From: Chloroflexota bacterium
Lineage (GTDB): Bacteria > Chloroflexota > Anaerolineae > Aggregatilineales > Phototrophicaceae
DNA length: 41,664 nucleotides
NCBI GenBank assembly: GCA_026708115.1
Contig: JAPOVL010000054.1
Location: 1 to 41,664, forward strand
Reading direction: 5' to 3'
The position numbers were made by a program, and so were the translations under genes. Of the stretch, positions 24,993-32,989 are shown piece by piece (the stretch's first letter is position 1; every line of letters begins with the position of its first letter). The notes beneath the pieces were generated by a model. That model saw nothing but the letters and a program-made list of their open reading frames with translations, made no database searches and was not told the origin of the DNA.

Positions 24993-25118
24993 CCTCCTTT
25001 CGTTTTGATACCGAGTTATGCGCTGACTACGAGGCCGGTTTTGCTTCAAACCAAATTGTCGCAACTTCAGCACGATCCTATGAGTCGTCGACTTTTGGCT
25101 TGGCAATAGGACCGGTCA

Positions 25119-26217
25119 ATGGCAGAGACCCGGCTAACGCTGCGACAACTGAATCGGACGCTATTGGCCCGGCAAATGCTCATGGGCCGTCAGGATATGG
25201 GCCCGGTTGCCGCTACCGAGCATCTGATCGCCTTACAGTCGCAAATACCCAATCCGCCCTACATTGGTTTGTGGACGCGACTGCGCGACTTCGAGCGCGG
25301 TCAACTGACCGAGCTATTGGAGTCTCGCGCGATGGTGCGCGCGCCCTGGATTCGCTCGACCTTGCACCTGGTTTCGGCGGCGGATCATCAGCGCTTTCAG
25401 TCGGTCATTCAACCGGCCTTGCTTCGCGGTCTTCGCTCCTTTTTTGGGGCGCGCGGCGCCGACCTGGACATCGAGCGACTGGTCAGCATTGCCAAACCCT
25501 TCCTAGAATCAAATCAGCCTTCGATAGGCGCCCTTCGTCTACATTTGCAGGACCACGAGCCGCAATTGAACAAGGAAGCCATGGCCTATGCTGTGCGCAG
25601 TTACCTGCCGCTGGTGCAAATACCGCCGAGCGGTACTTGGGGCGCAGGTACGCGCGACCTATACGACCGCGGATAGCTGGCTGGGACCAGCCGATCCCGC
25701 CGACCTGCAAACTCTCTTCCGCCGATATCTGGCGGCCTTTGGTCCCGCGAGCGTCATGGATTTTCAGACCTGGACCGGCATGACCCGCTTGAAACCACAA
25801 CTGGCGCCGGCGCTTGCCGATCTCGTGGCCTATCAGTGCCCAAGCGGCCGTGACATATACGACCTGCCTCAAGCGTCAATTGCCGCGCCCGACTCCATTG
25901 CGCCTCTCCGCTTCATCCCGGAATACGATAACCTGCTAATCGCGCACCGGGATCGCTCGCGCATCCTCCCCGACGAGCATCGCAAAAAGGTTTTTCTCAG
26001 CGCCGGCCGCGTTATTGGCACGGTCTTGATCGACGGATTCGTCGGCGCAACCTGGAACGTCAAAAAGGACAAGAATGCGCTTACCCTCCATGTCAAGCTC
26101 TTCGAGGCGGGGCCAAATGACTGCTTGCAGGCAATACAAGCGGAGGGGAACCGGCTGCTTCGCTTCTTTGGCGACAAGGCAAGCAGCCATGCTGTCCTGA
26201 TCGATACCTACGATTGA
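25119..26217 (+). pseudogene. AlkZ-like winged-helix protein, frameshifted
   Basis: Two overlapping frames together give one protein of about 365 residues that resembles the winged-helix AlkZ/YcaQ-like family (HTH_42), which includes DNA glycosylases for alkylated or crosslinked bases. The first frame, from ATG 25119, carries LTLRQLNRTLLARQMLM and the ALQSQIPNPPYIGLWTRLRDF segment. It runs into a stop at 25674. The second frame resumes with RATYTTADSWLGP and continues to FIPEYDNLLIAHRDRSRILP and the C-terminus at 26217. The shift lies at about 25639-25650, next to a GGGG run. It is a one-base insertion or two-base loss, either real or a sequencing error. No bypass signal is seen. Confidence 0.8.
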
Positions 26218-26238
26218 ACGCCGCCGCGATCTGCGCAT

Positions 26239-26330
26239 GAAAGCCGCGTCGCCCCGGCGACGAGACGGCATTCTAATCTGCCTGAGCGCCACATGCCTGT
26301 GGCCTTTTCGCTGCCGCCGAGTGCTTCTGT
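26239..26330 (+). repeat. dispersed ~90-bp intergenic repeat, diverged copy
   Basis: The left end AAAGCCGCGTCGCCCCGGCGACGAG carries a perfect 7-bp hairpin (CGTCGCC/GGCGACG). The right part CCTTTTCGCTGCCGCCGAG is nearly identical to the copy at 41.2 kb but loses the final CGGCT. Confidence 0.65.
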
Positions 26331-26528
26331 GCTCTCAGAACGACCGACTAAGCTATGCAACCCAAAATAGAAGCCGGCCGTAGGGCTTGACCGCTACTGC
26401 AAATCATACGTATAGATAACAATAACAGTACCGAAACAATACAAAACAGGTGGCGAACATTGCAAAAAAAACAAATTATTACGAAATTCGCAAACTTAGC
26501 TCCCCTTCCCTGATGCTTCGGAATTCCG

Positions 26529-26547
26529 CCCCCCGCTTAGCGGGGGG
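26529..26547. repeat. GC-rich inverted repeat
   Basis: CCCCCCGCT-t-AGCGGGGGG is a perfect 9-bp inverted repeat, followed by ACCGAGGGGGGC and further G-runs. There is no T-run, so it is not a typical terminator; the sequence looks like a palindromic repeat unit of mobile origin. Confidence 0.6.
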
Positions 26548-26713
26548 ACCGAGGGGGGCATGGGCCGGGGGGTGGGGTTGAATTTCAACAGCGTCCATCG
26601 GGTCGCCCCCCACAAGGCTCGCTTTCGTTGCATGACTGACTTGGAACTGTTTCTGTGTTCAGATTATCTTGCACGACTTACACCGTTTTACTTGAATTGT
26701 TGAGCAATGCGCC

Positions 26714-26735
26714 GGCTACGCGCCGAGCGGCTCTA
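26714..26735 (+). repeat. right-end fragment of dispersed repeat
   Basis: GGCTACGCGCCGAGCGGCT matches the right ends at 0.09 and 9.74 kb. It lies about 70 bases upstream of the HisZ-like gene; no left end is recognisable upstream. Confidence 0.55.
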
Positions 26736-26802
26736 CTCGTTCCTGCATTTGCATGATAGGCTTTGTCTTGAGGTTCAAAACGTAGCTACGGTCCGCTAGA
26801 TC

Positions 26803-28356
26803 ATGCCATCGGCACAAAAAATCACCGCCTTGCGCGGTATGCGCGACGTCTTCAGCGCGGAATACGCCCGGCGCAGAGCCATTCGGGCCCAGCTCGAAGA
26901 GCATCTGCTGCTGCATGCATACCTGCCGATCGAATTGCCCATCCTGGAAAACACCGAACTCTATCTGCGCAAATCTGGCGAGGACATCGCCTCACGCCTG
27001 TACGAGTTCGATTTCAAGAGCCGCCGCATCGCCCTGCGGCCAGAGCTTACAGCCTCCATTTTGCGCGCCTATGTTGAGCATTTGCAGGATGAGCCGCTGC
27101 CCTTGCGGATTCAATATGCCGGGCCGGTCTTTCGCTACGAGAAGCCGCAACACAACCGATTCCGGCAGTTTACCGTTGCCGGCGCCGAGCTTTTAGGCGC
27201 GGCAGGACCAATGGCCGATGCCGAGATCCTCTACCTGGCTTGCAGCGGCTTGGCGACGCTTGGACTTCGCAAGCACCGTCTCGTTGTTGGTCATAGCGAG
27301 ATACTGGCAGGTTTTTTGACTTCCTTGGGCTTGCGCAGGCAACTCCTGAATTTTCTGCTGCGAAATATGGAAAACGTCCGCAAACGCGGCCTGGATGCCG
27401 TCATCGATTCTCTGTCTGATCTCTATCCGGACCTCGCTGGTCTTGCGACCGCAGAAGCGGATTCTCGACCCGCCGACAGCCTTAAGAGCCGGCAGTTAAT
27501 TGATTTGTTGCGCGAGATGAGTGATAGCGAAGCCCACCAAGCGGTCACGGACTTCCTGCACAGCCTCAATATCCGTATCGATACCAATCGCGACCAAGAC
27601 GAAGTTATCGACCGGCTTTTGCACAAGATCCGGGAAGACGATCAAGCTCCGAAAGTTCGAACCGCTCTCGAATACATGCGCAAACTGAGCGATCTGACCG
27701 GTCCGGCCACAGAAATCCTTGCCCGCGCGCGCGACTTGTTCGCGCAATACGATGTCAATCCCGGCGCCTTGGATACTTTGGAGGCGACTATCCTTCAACT
27801 CGGCTTATTCGGCGAGCTGGACGCGGATATACATTTGGACCTGGGATTGAACAGAGGATTGCACTATTACACCGGCTTGATGTTCGAGATTCACTATCCG
27901 ACCGCAAGCGGGGAAGATATCCAGCTTTGTGGAGGCGGACGCTACGATAATTTGGTCAGTATTCTTGGCGGTAGCGAGCCAACGCCGGCGGCCGGCTTCG
28001 CCTACGGCATCGAGCGGGTCGCGAGCGTCGTGGATGCCGCAGATCGTCCGTCGCCGAACCGTCCCGACGTATACGTCATTCCAGTAGCCGAGGGTGAAGT
28101 CGCCTGTTGTCTGCGTTTGGCGCGCGATTTGCGCGCTCGGCAGCTGGTGGTGGAAGTCGGCCTTGACGACCGCAATTTGCGCCGGGGCCTCAAACACGCG
28201 GACCGCAAGGGAGTGGCCGCGGTTGTCATTGTTGGCGAGAGAGAACGCCAGCAAGGCCAGGTCCTTTTACGAGATATGCGCAACCGTCAAGAACTGACCG
28301 TCCCCCTGGATGATGTCCCCGATGTTGTGACGAAGGTACTCAGTGACGATGATTGA
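26803..28356 (+). CDS. hisZ: HisZ / HisRS-like protein
   Basis: This 517-residue class II aminoacyl-tRNA-synthetase-like protein is cotranscribed with hisG, so I call it the ATP phosphoribosyltransferase regulatory subunit. It retains motif 2 (FRYEKPQHNRFRQF, 110-123), RGLHYYTG (351-358), CGGGRYDNL (376-384) and GFAYGIER (398-405), and has LRPELTAS at 78-85. Unusually for HisZ it keeps a complete C-terminal anticodon-binding-like domain (about 422-517) and has a helical insertion of about 100 residues (about 205-310). A true HisRS would usually be near 420-430 residues with RGLDYY, so this could also be a divergent synthetase paralogue. ATG 26803 has no strong ribosome binding site. Confidence 0.75.
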   Translation: MPSAQKITALRGMRDVFSAEYARRRAIRAQLEEHLLLHAYLPIELPILENTELYLRKSGEDIASRLYEFDFKSRRIALRPELTASILRAYVEHLQDEPLPLRIQYAGPVFRYEKPQHNRFRQFTVAGAELLGAAGPMADAEILYLACSGLATLGLRKHRLVVGHSEILAGFLTSLGLRRQLLNFLLRNMENVRKRGLDAVIDSLSDLYPDLAGLATAEADSRPADSLKSRQLIDLLREMSDSEAHQAVTDFLHSLNIRIDTNRDQDEVIDRLLHKIREDDQAPKVRTALEYMRKLSDLTGPATEILARARDLFAQYDVNPGALDTLEATILQLGLFGELDADIHLDLGLNRGLHYYTGLMFEIHYPTASGEDIQLCGGGRYDNLVSILGGSEPTPAAGFAYGIERVASVVDAADRPSPNRPDVYVIPVAEGEVACCLRLARDLRARQLVVEVGLDDRNLRRGLKHADRKGVAAVVIVGERERQQGQVLLRDMRNRQELTVPLDDVPDVVTKVLSDDD

Positions 28357-29395
28357 CAAGTCTGCTGGCGATAATCTGATACTGGCATTGCCGAGCAAGG
28401 GCAGGTTGGGCGAAGCGTCCGAGAATTTTTTTGGTCGGGCGGGCTTGCGCATATACAAACCCAATCGCCGTCAATATACGGCGACGATCCCCAGCTTGCC
28501 GCCTGCCGAGGTCGTCTATCAGCGTCCGCGCGATATCCTCGGCAAGGTAGGTGAGGGACGCGTCGACATCGGTATCACGGGTTACGACATCGTTGCCGAA
28601 TACGGTGGCGAAGCTGAAGACGTGCTCATTATTGAAAAGCTCGGCTTTGGCAGATGTGAATTGATATTGGCCGTGCCCGATTCCTGGATTGACGTCACCT
28701 CGATTGCCGACTTGGCCGACCTGAGTTTGCGCTATCACGAACGTGGAAATCAGCTGCGTATCGCCACCAAATATGGAAACTTGACCAAGGGTTTTATGTA
28801 CCGCCAGGGCATCTCCCAGTTTTTGCTGGTTCATGCCGACGGCGCCATGGAAGCCGCGCCCCGCATGGGTTATGCCGATATGGTCGCCGACTTGTCCGAA
28901 ACCGGCACCACCTTGCGCGAGAACCACCTGCGGCCAATTGACGGCGGCGCGATTCTCGCTTCGCAAGCCGTCCTTATTGGCAATCGACGCAGCTTGCGCC
29001 AATCGGCGGCCAAGCTCGAGACCTTGCGCGAGATGATTGAGCTAATTGAGGCGCATCGTCGTGCCCGCCGTTTTGTATCTCTGCGCGCGAACATCCGCGG
29101 CGAATCCGTTGCCGATGTACAAGAGCGAATTCTTGCCAACCCGGCCCTAAGCGGAAGCAAGGGCCCCGGCGTCGTTGAAGTGGCCAGTCCGCAGGGGATT
29201 ACTGAAAAATGGTTCGAAACAAACTTGCTGGTGCCAGCCGATCTGATCCACAAAACCATGCAGCACCTGCGGGATCTTGGTGGTACCGACATCATTGTCA
29301 TGAGACCGAATTATGTCTTTGACGAACAGTCCGAAACCTACGAACGATTTGAGTCATTGCTGTTCGGGAACGATCATGTCGGCTCGGGAGAATAG
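28343..29395 (+). CDS. hisG: ATP phosphoribosyltransferase (long form)
   Basis: The 350-residue enzyme catalyses the first step of histidine synthesis, joining ATP and PRPP. ALPSKGRLGE (15-24), the VDIGITGYDIVAEYG block (about 73-87) and the PRPP-loop-type DLSETGTTLRENHL (about 181-194) are seen. A C-terminal domain (about 215-350, with GVVEVASPQGITEKWF and LRDLGGTDIIVMRPNYVF) makes it a long-form HisG, a form that normally works without HisZ. Start is a GTG at 28343 with GAAGG 6 bases upstream; ATG 28349 is an alternative. It overlaps the upstream gene by 14 bases. Confidence 0.93.
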   Translation: MTMIDKSAGDNLILALPSKGRLGEASENFFGRAGLRIYKPNRRQYTATIPSLPPAEVVYQRPRDILGKVGEGRVDIGITGYDIVAEYGGEAEDVLIIEKLGFGRCELILAVPDSWIDVTSIADLADLSLRYHERGNQLRIATKYGNLTKGFMYRQGISQFLLVHADGAMEAAPRMGYADMVADLSETGTTLRENHLRPIDGGAILASQAVLIGNRRSLRQSAAKLETLREMIELIEAHRRARRFVSLRANIRGESVADVQERILANPALSGSKGPGVVEVASPQGITEKWFETNLLVPADLIHKTMQHLRDLGGTDIIVMRPNYVFDEQSETYERFESLLFGNDHVGSGE

Positions 29396-29398
29396 ACC

Positions 29399-30241
29399 AT
29401 GAGTAAAGTTGGCATCATTAATCCGGGCGCTATGGGTATATCGATCGCGGCTTCGCTACGGACTGCCGGGTACGACGTGCTCTGGTCTTCCGCCGGGCGC
29501 AGCGCCGCAAGTCGCCAGCGCGCAGCGGAACAGGGCTTGCTCGACGTCGCTTCGATTGCGGAACTCTGCGCGGCCTGCGAACTGATTCTATGCGTCTGCC
29601 CGCCACATGCAGCGGAATCTGTGGCGCAATCGGTCATCGAGGCCGGGTTTCAAGGTCTCTATTGTGATGGCAACGCCATCGCTCCCCAAAAGGCCCTCGC
29701 AATCGGCCAGCGCATGGGCGCGGCGGGCATCGACTTCGTCGACGGCAGCATCATCGGACCGCCGGCCTGGAAGCCGGGTACCACGCGCTTCTACCTCTCG
29801 GGCGCCTCCGCAGCGCACGTGGCTGACTTGTTTGCGGCTACTGTCACGGAAGCGATTGTCATAGGCGATGCGGTCGGACGAGCCTCGGCCCTGAAGATGG
29901 TATTCGCCTCGGGGACTAAAGGCTTTACAGCCTTGCAATCGGCGATTCAAGCGGTCGCCGAGCGCCTGGGCGTGCGGGAAGACTTGTATCGCGAATGGGA
30001 AAGGCGCGATGCGGATTCAGCAACCCGGGCGCAAGACAATATGCGTGGCGTAACCGAGAAAGCTTGGCGCTTCACGGGTGAGATGAAAGAAATCGCTGAT
30101 ACCTTCGCCGGGGCCGGCCTGCCGAACGGATTCTTCCTCGCCGCCCACGACATCTACCAAGGCATGTCGCATTTCAAAGACGCTGATGAATTGCCGACGC
30201 TCGACGAAGTCCTGGCTGCTCTATTGGATGCTCGCCATTAG
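29399..30241 (+). CDS. NAD(P)-dependent beta-hydroxyacid dehydrogenase-like protein
   Basis: This 280-residue protein has a 6-phosphogluconate-dehydrogenase-like N-terminal Rossmann domain (VGIINPGAMGISIAASLRTAGYDVLWSS, about 4-31) and a C-terminal DUF1932-type helical domain (SALKMVFASGTKGFTALQSAIQAVAERLGV). DGSIIGPPAWKPGTTRFYLSG matches the substrate-side motif of the family, and K166 of ALKMV is a catalytic-type lysine. It starts 3 bases after the hisG stop, so it is probably cotranscribed, although no histidine-pathway role is known for the family. Its end overlaps the convergent HAD gene by 4 bases. Substrate unknown. Confidence 0.82.
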   Translation: MSKVGIINPGAMGISIAASLRTAGYDVLWSSAGRSAASRQRAAEQGLLDVASIAELCAACELILCVCPPHAAESVAQSVIEAGFQGLYCDGNAIAPQKALAIGQRMGAAGIDFVDGSIIGPPAWKPGTTRFYLSGASAAHVADLFAATVTEAIVIGDAVGRASALKMVFASGTKGFTALQSAIQAVAERLGVREDLYREWERRDADSATRAQDNMRGVTEKAWRFTGEMKEIADTFAGAGLPNGFFLAAHDIYQGMSHFKDADELPTLDEVLAALLDARH

Positions 30242-31029
30242 CCGCCGCGCTTCAACGCAGCAACCAAGTCCGGCAAGCCTTCGAATACGCAATCCGGTTT
30301 GGTCTGGCTGGCGGATAGGCTTGAATCATCTTCGACCCCGGACATGACCAGCGCGGTCTTGATGCCTAGCGCTCGCGCCCCTTCAATATCGGTTCCGATG
30401 CGATCGCCGATCATCAACGTCTCTTCAGGCTCTGTATTAAGTTGACGGAGAGCAGCCTCGAACATGCCGCGTGATGGCTTTCCAATGACAATTGGCCGCT
30501 GCCCGGATGCCGCCTCGAGCAGCGCCAGAATGCTGCCGGCGCCCGGTACCAGGCCCTCCGGAGAAGGAAATGACGAATCCGGATTAGTGCCGATGAAGCC
30601 GGCGCCCCCGCGAATCAGCAGCGTCGCCTTGCTCAACTTTTCGTAGGTCAGATCCGTGTCAATGCCGCAAACGACCAGGTCCGCATCGTCTTCGACTAGC
30701 CTGAAACCGGCCTTCGTCAGGATCTGCTTCAATCCCGCGCCGCCAACCACAAATATGCGCGTGCCGGGCGGGAACTTCGTCCGCAAATAGCTGGCCGTGG
30801 CTGTACCGCTGGTGACAATATGCCAGGGCTGCACGCCATTTACGCCCAGCGCCGAGAGCTTTTCCACGTAGTTCATCTGGGTTTTGCTGCTATTGTTTGT
30901 CGCAAGCACAAAGCCCATGTGCTTGTCCGACATGTAAGTGAAAAAGTCATGCAAGCCGGGCAAAGGCTGCATGCCGCGCCACAAGACGCCGTCCATGTCG
31001 GAGATGATCGCTCGTATTCCTTTGAGCAA
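30238..31029 (-). CDS. HAD-IIA family phosphatase (NagD/phosphoglycolate type)
   Basis: This 263-residue hydrolase of the HAD subfamily IIA has a nucleophile motif DMDGVLWRG at 11-19, motif II TNNSSKT at 44-50, the C2A cap with VCGIDTDLTYEKL, and motif IV IGDRIGTDIEGARALGI. Relatives dephosphorylate p-nitrophenyl phosphate, phosphoglycolate, nucleotides or sugar phosphates. The start is a TTG at 31029 with AAAGG 8 bases upstream. It is the last gene of the dnaB cluster, 83 bases after the reductoisomerase-like gene, and overlaps the convergent dehydrogenase end by 4 bases. Confidence 0.88.
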   Translation of the reverse strand: MLKGIRAIISDMDGVLWRGMQPLPGLHDFFTYMSDKHMGFVLATNNSSKTQMNYVEKLSALGVNGVQPWHIVTSGTATASYLRTKFPPGTRIFVVGGAGLKQILTKAGFRLVEDDADLVVCGIDTDLTYEKLSKATLLIRGGAGFIGTNPDSSFPSPEGLVPGAGSILALLEAASGQRPIVIGKPSRGMFEAALRQLNTEPEETLMIGDRIGTDIEGARALGIKTALVMSGVEDDSSLSASQTKPDCVFEGLPDLVAALKRGG

Positions 31030-31112
31030 TTGATTTGCCTTTCTGTTGCGAAGCTTGAACGGTCATTCTAGCATGCGCGTGGCGAGATTTGGCAGGCGGC
31101 TCGCGCTTGCCA

Positions 31113-32099
31113 TCACTTGCCGCGCAAGAGATCCAGGGTCTGTTGCTCGAGCGACAAGAGTTCGTGGCTTTCCTGCGCGCGCAGCAGGGCGCCCAGATGT
31201 GGATAACCGGCTTCGTATTCGCGCGCCCACTCTTTGGAAAAGTCACCACTCTGGATATCCTCCAAAGTAGCTTCCATAAGCCCTTCCAGCTTCAGCTCTT
31301 TGAAGCGGGGCAGCCGGCTGAATATGCCGTATTGCCCGGTCAGCGACGAGAGGCGCATGGCGTGCAAGAGGCCGCCTTGCGCCACCCGGGACAAATAGTC
31401 GGTGAATTCTCCCGACAAAATCAAGTCCGTCATCACGGCCTCTGCCGGGTATCCGACTTCAAGCAAAACGTGAGCAGCAGTGGTCATCACATGGTGAAAG
31501 GCAGGCAATATCGCTTGCTGCACAAACAGATCAAGCTGCGCCTCCAGGACCATCGAGATTTCGATCGCGCCCGCCTTCAGGCTTCCCATGGCCTTCGCCA
31601 AGGCTAGCAACGATTCCCAGGTAGTGCCGGTTGCGTCTTGCCCTACGCCGACAAAGCTGAAGAAACCGCTGCCATCGAGATAGCGCGTGCGTACTGCCGC
31701 GCCAATGGTGCGCGGGGCGATCATGCCGACATCGATGAATGGCGGCGGCTCCACGAAACCAAAAGCGATATTGTATCCGTTGGCGAATACCAGCAGGTGT
31801 CCCCGCTGCAGGGCGGGCGATATCGACTCCAAATACACCTCAGGCAATACTTCATCGGGAAGCATCAGCAGCAAGATGTGGCTGCGCGCGATCACGTCCT
31901 GGATATCTTCTGGCTCGAATCCATCCTCGCGCGCATGATCGCGCGTCTCGTCTTCACGCAGCCCGATCAACAAGCGTATGCCCGAATCGCGCAGGTTTCT
32001 GGCCACCGGCCGCCCCAGATTCCCGTAACCGATGATGCCGACTGTCTTGCTGCTCAACACGCCCAGGTTGGCGTCGTCTTCATGATATATGATGCTCAT
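31113..32099 (-). CDS. ketol-acid reductoisomerase-like paralogue, degenerate active site
   Basis: This 328-residue protein aligns end to end with class I ketol-acid reductoisomerase: YHEDDANLGVLSSKTVGIIGYGNLGRPVARNLRDSG at 5-40, LPDEVLPEVY at 80-89, QDATGTTWESLLALAKAMG at 154-172, and the knotted C-terminal domain. Key residues differ from IlvC. The usual catalytic His in FAHGFNI is Asn (N107, FANGYNI), Lys in APK is Arg (R130), and the Glu of DLFGE is Gln (Q194); D190 is kept. The two glutamates of the second subunit are also not in place. It is therefore unlikely to be the ordinary IlvC and may catalyse another NAD(P)-linked reaction or be regulatory. It follows the double GNAT gene by 8 bases. 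Confidence 0.8.
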   Translation of the reverse strand: MSIIYHEDDANLGVLSSKTVGIIGYGNLGRPVARNLRDSGIRLLIGLREDETRDHAREDGFEPEDIQDVIARSHILLLMLPDEVLPEVYLESISPALQRGHLLVFANGYNIAFGFVEPPPFIDVGMIAPRTIGAAVRTRYLDGSGFFSFVGVGQDATGTTWESLLALAKAMGSLKAGAIEISMVLEAQLDLFVQQAILPAFHHVMTTAAHVLLEVGYPAEAVMTDLILSGEFTDYLSRVAQGGLLHAMRLSSLTGQYGIFSRLPRFKELKLEGLMEATLEDIQSGDFSKEWAREYEAGYPHLGALLRAQESHELLSLEQQTLDLLRGK

Positions 32100-32107
32100 T
32101 GCGTACT

Positions 32108-32989
32108 TTACTTTGTCTCTTTTTTTGACGGTCTTGGCAGGCGCTTGTTCCAGATTTCAAGATCAAAGCCAGTTCGGAAAAAGCCATAGCGTTGATAGAG
32201 GCGCTGCGATGGCAAGTTGCGCAACTGTGTATTGACGCTGATTGTCGTGATCCCTCTCAGTTCGAAATCACTCAACTGCCGCTGCAGCAGTGCCGAACCG
32301 ATCTGCCGCCTTTGCATTCCCGGGATGACAGCCAGTCGAGCTAAATGGCCGACCTCGCAATGTCGCGTACTGACTTGGTAGCCAACAATTTCTCCTTCAT
32401 ATTCAGCGATAGTGGCGGCCGCTGCGATCCGCAACGCCTGGCGCAGATCAACTTGCGACAAGCGAAAGTTGTGGCGAAATGCCATCCGATCAACGCGGGC
32501 AATAGCCGGCAGATGCTCCATTTCAGCCGGTCGCACTTTTACCGCTGGCTTGGACTGAATAGGATCATAGTCGCCGAGATAATTGAACGTGATAATATCG
32601 TCCCAATAGATAAAGCCGTAATCGCGCAGGTAAGCGGGCAGCCAATTGCTAACCATCAACACCATAATGTTGCTTATGCCGAGTTCTAGGCACTTCGCCT
32701 CCGCACATTGCCACAATTCTCTTACGATCGTTCCCGGCATGAAACCATCGCGCAGACCCATGAGGCGGATCCAGGACGTGCCGTCGTTTTCCGGCGACAA
32801 GCCTATGTATCCAACCAGCTTCTCTCCCTCCCAGGCCAGGAAAACCAGCACATCGTCACGATCAAGCCAACGACCGATCGTGTACCAATCCAGGTGCTTG
32901 TGCGTCCATTGGCTGTACCAGGACAGGTCCAGCAAGTCGCTCCGATCGCGCCGACTGTAAGGCCTGATCTGAAGCCGCGTACCAAGCAT
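32108..32989 (-). CDS. tandem GNAT acetyltransferase
   Basis: This 293-residue protein has two GNAT domains. The first (about 1-140) shows LVGYIGLSPENDGTSWIRLMGL and SWLPAYLRDYGF. The second (about 150-290) shows the canonical ARLAVIPGMQRRQIGSALLQRQL CoA-binding segment (about 218-240) with the QRRQIG loop and SQRLYQRYGFFRTG at the end. Substrate unknown; the second domain appears catalytically competent. Its start ATG overlaps the stop of the DnaC-like gene (TGATG), indicating translational coupling; an in-frame upstream Met at 33049 would overlap the loader by 60 bases and is less likely. Confidence 0.85.
   Translation of the reverse strand: MLGTRLQIRPYSRRDRSDLLDLSWYSQWTHKHLDWYTIGRWLDRDDVLVFLAWEGEKLVGYIGLSPENDGTSWIRLMGLRDGFMPGTIVRELWQCAEAKCLELGISNIMVLMVSNWLPAYLRDYGFIYWDDIITFNYLGDYDPIQSKPAVKVRPAEMEHLPAIARVDRMAFRHNFRLSQVDLRQALRIAAAATIAEYEGEIVGYQVSTRHCEVGHLARLAVIPGMQRRQIGSALLQRQLSDFELRGITTISVNTQLRNLPSQRLYQRYGFFRTGFDLEIWNKRLPRPSKKETK

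Larger units (their letters stand above)
26218..26802. other. 585-base non-coding region, repeat-rich
   Basis: This stretch contains a full diverged dispersed repeat (26239-26330), an AT-rich patch around 26390-26500, a GC-rich inverted repeat (26529-26547) with neighbouring G-runs, and a right-end repeat fragment (26714-26735). No gene, tRNA or His-rich leader peptide was seen ahead of the histidine genes. Confidence 0.6.

Noticed and set aside
26529..26547. Rho-independent terminator after the AlkZ-like gene
   Set aside because: The hairpin is more than 300 bases past the gene and is followed by G-runs, not T-runs.
26218..26802. Histidine leader peptide or attenuator upstream of the HisZ-like gene, by analogy with the cys leader
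   Set aside because: No run of His codons with a following terminator was found in this gap on the plus strand.
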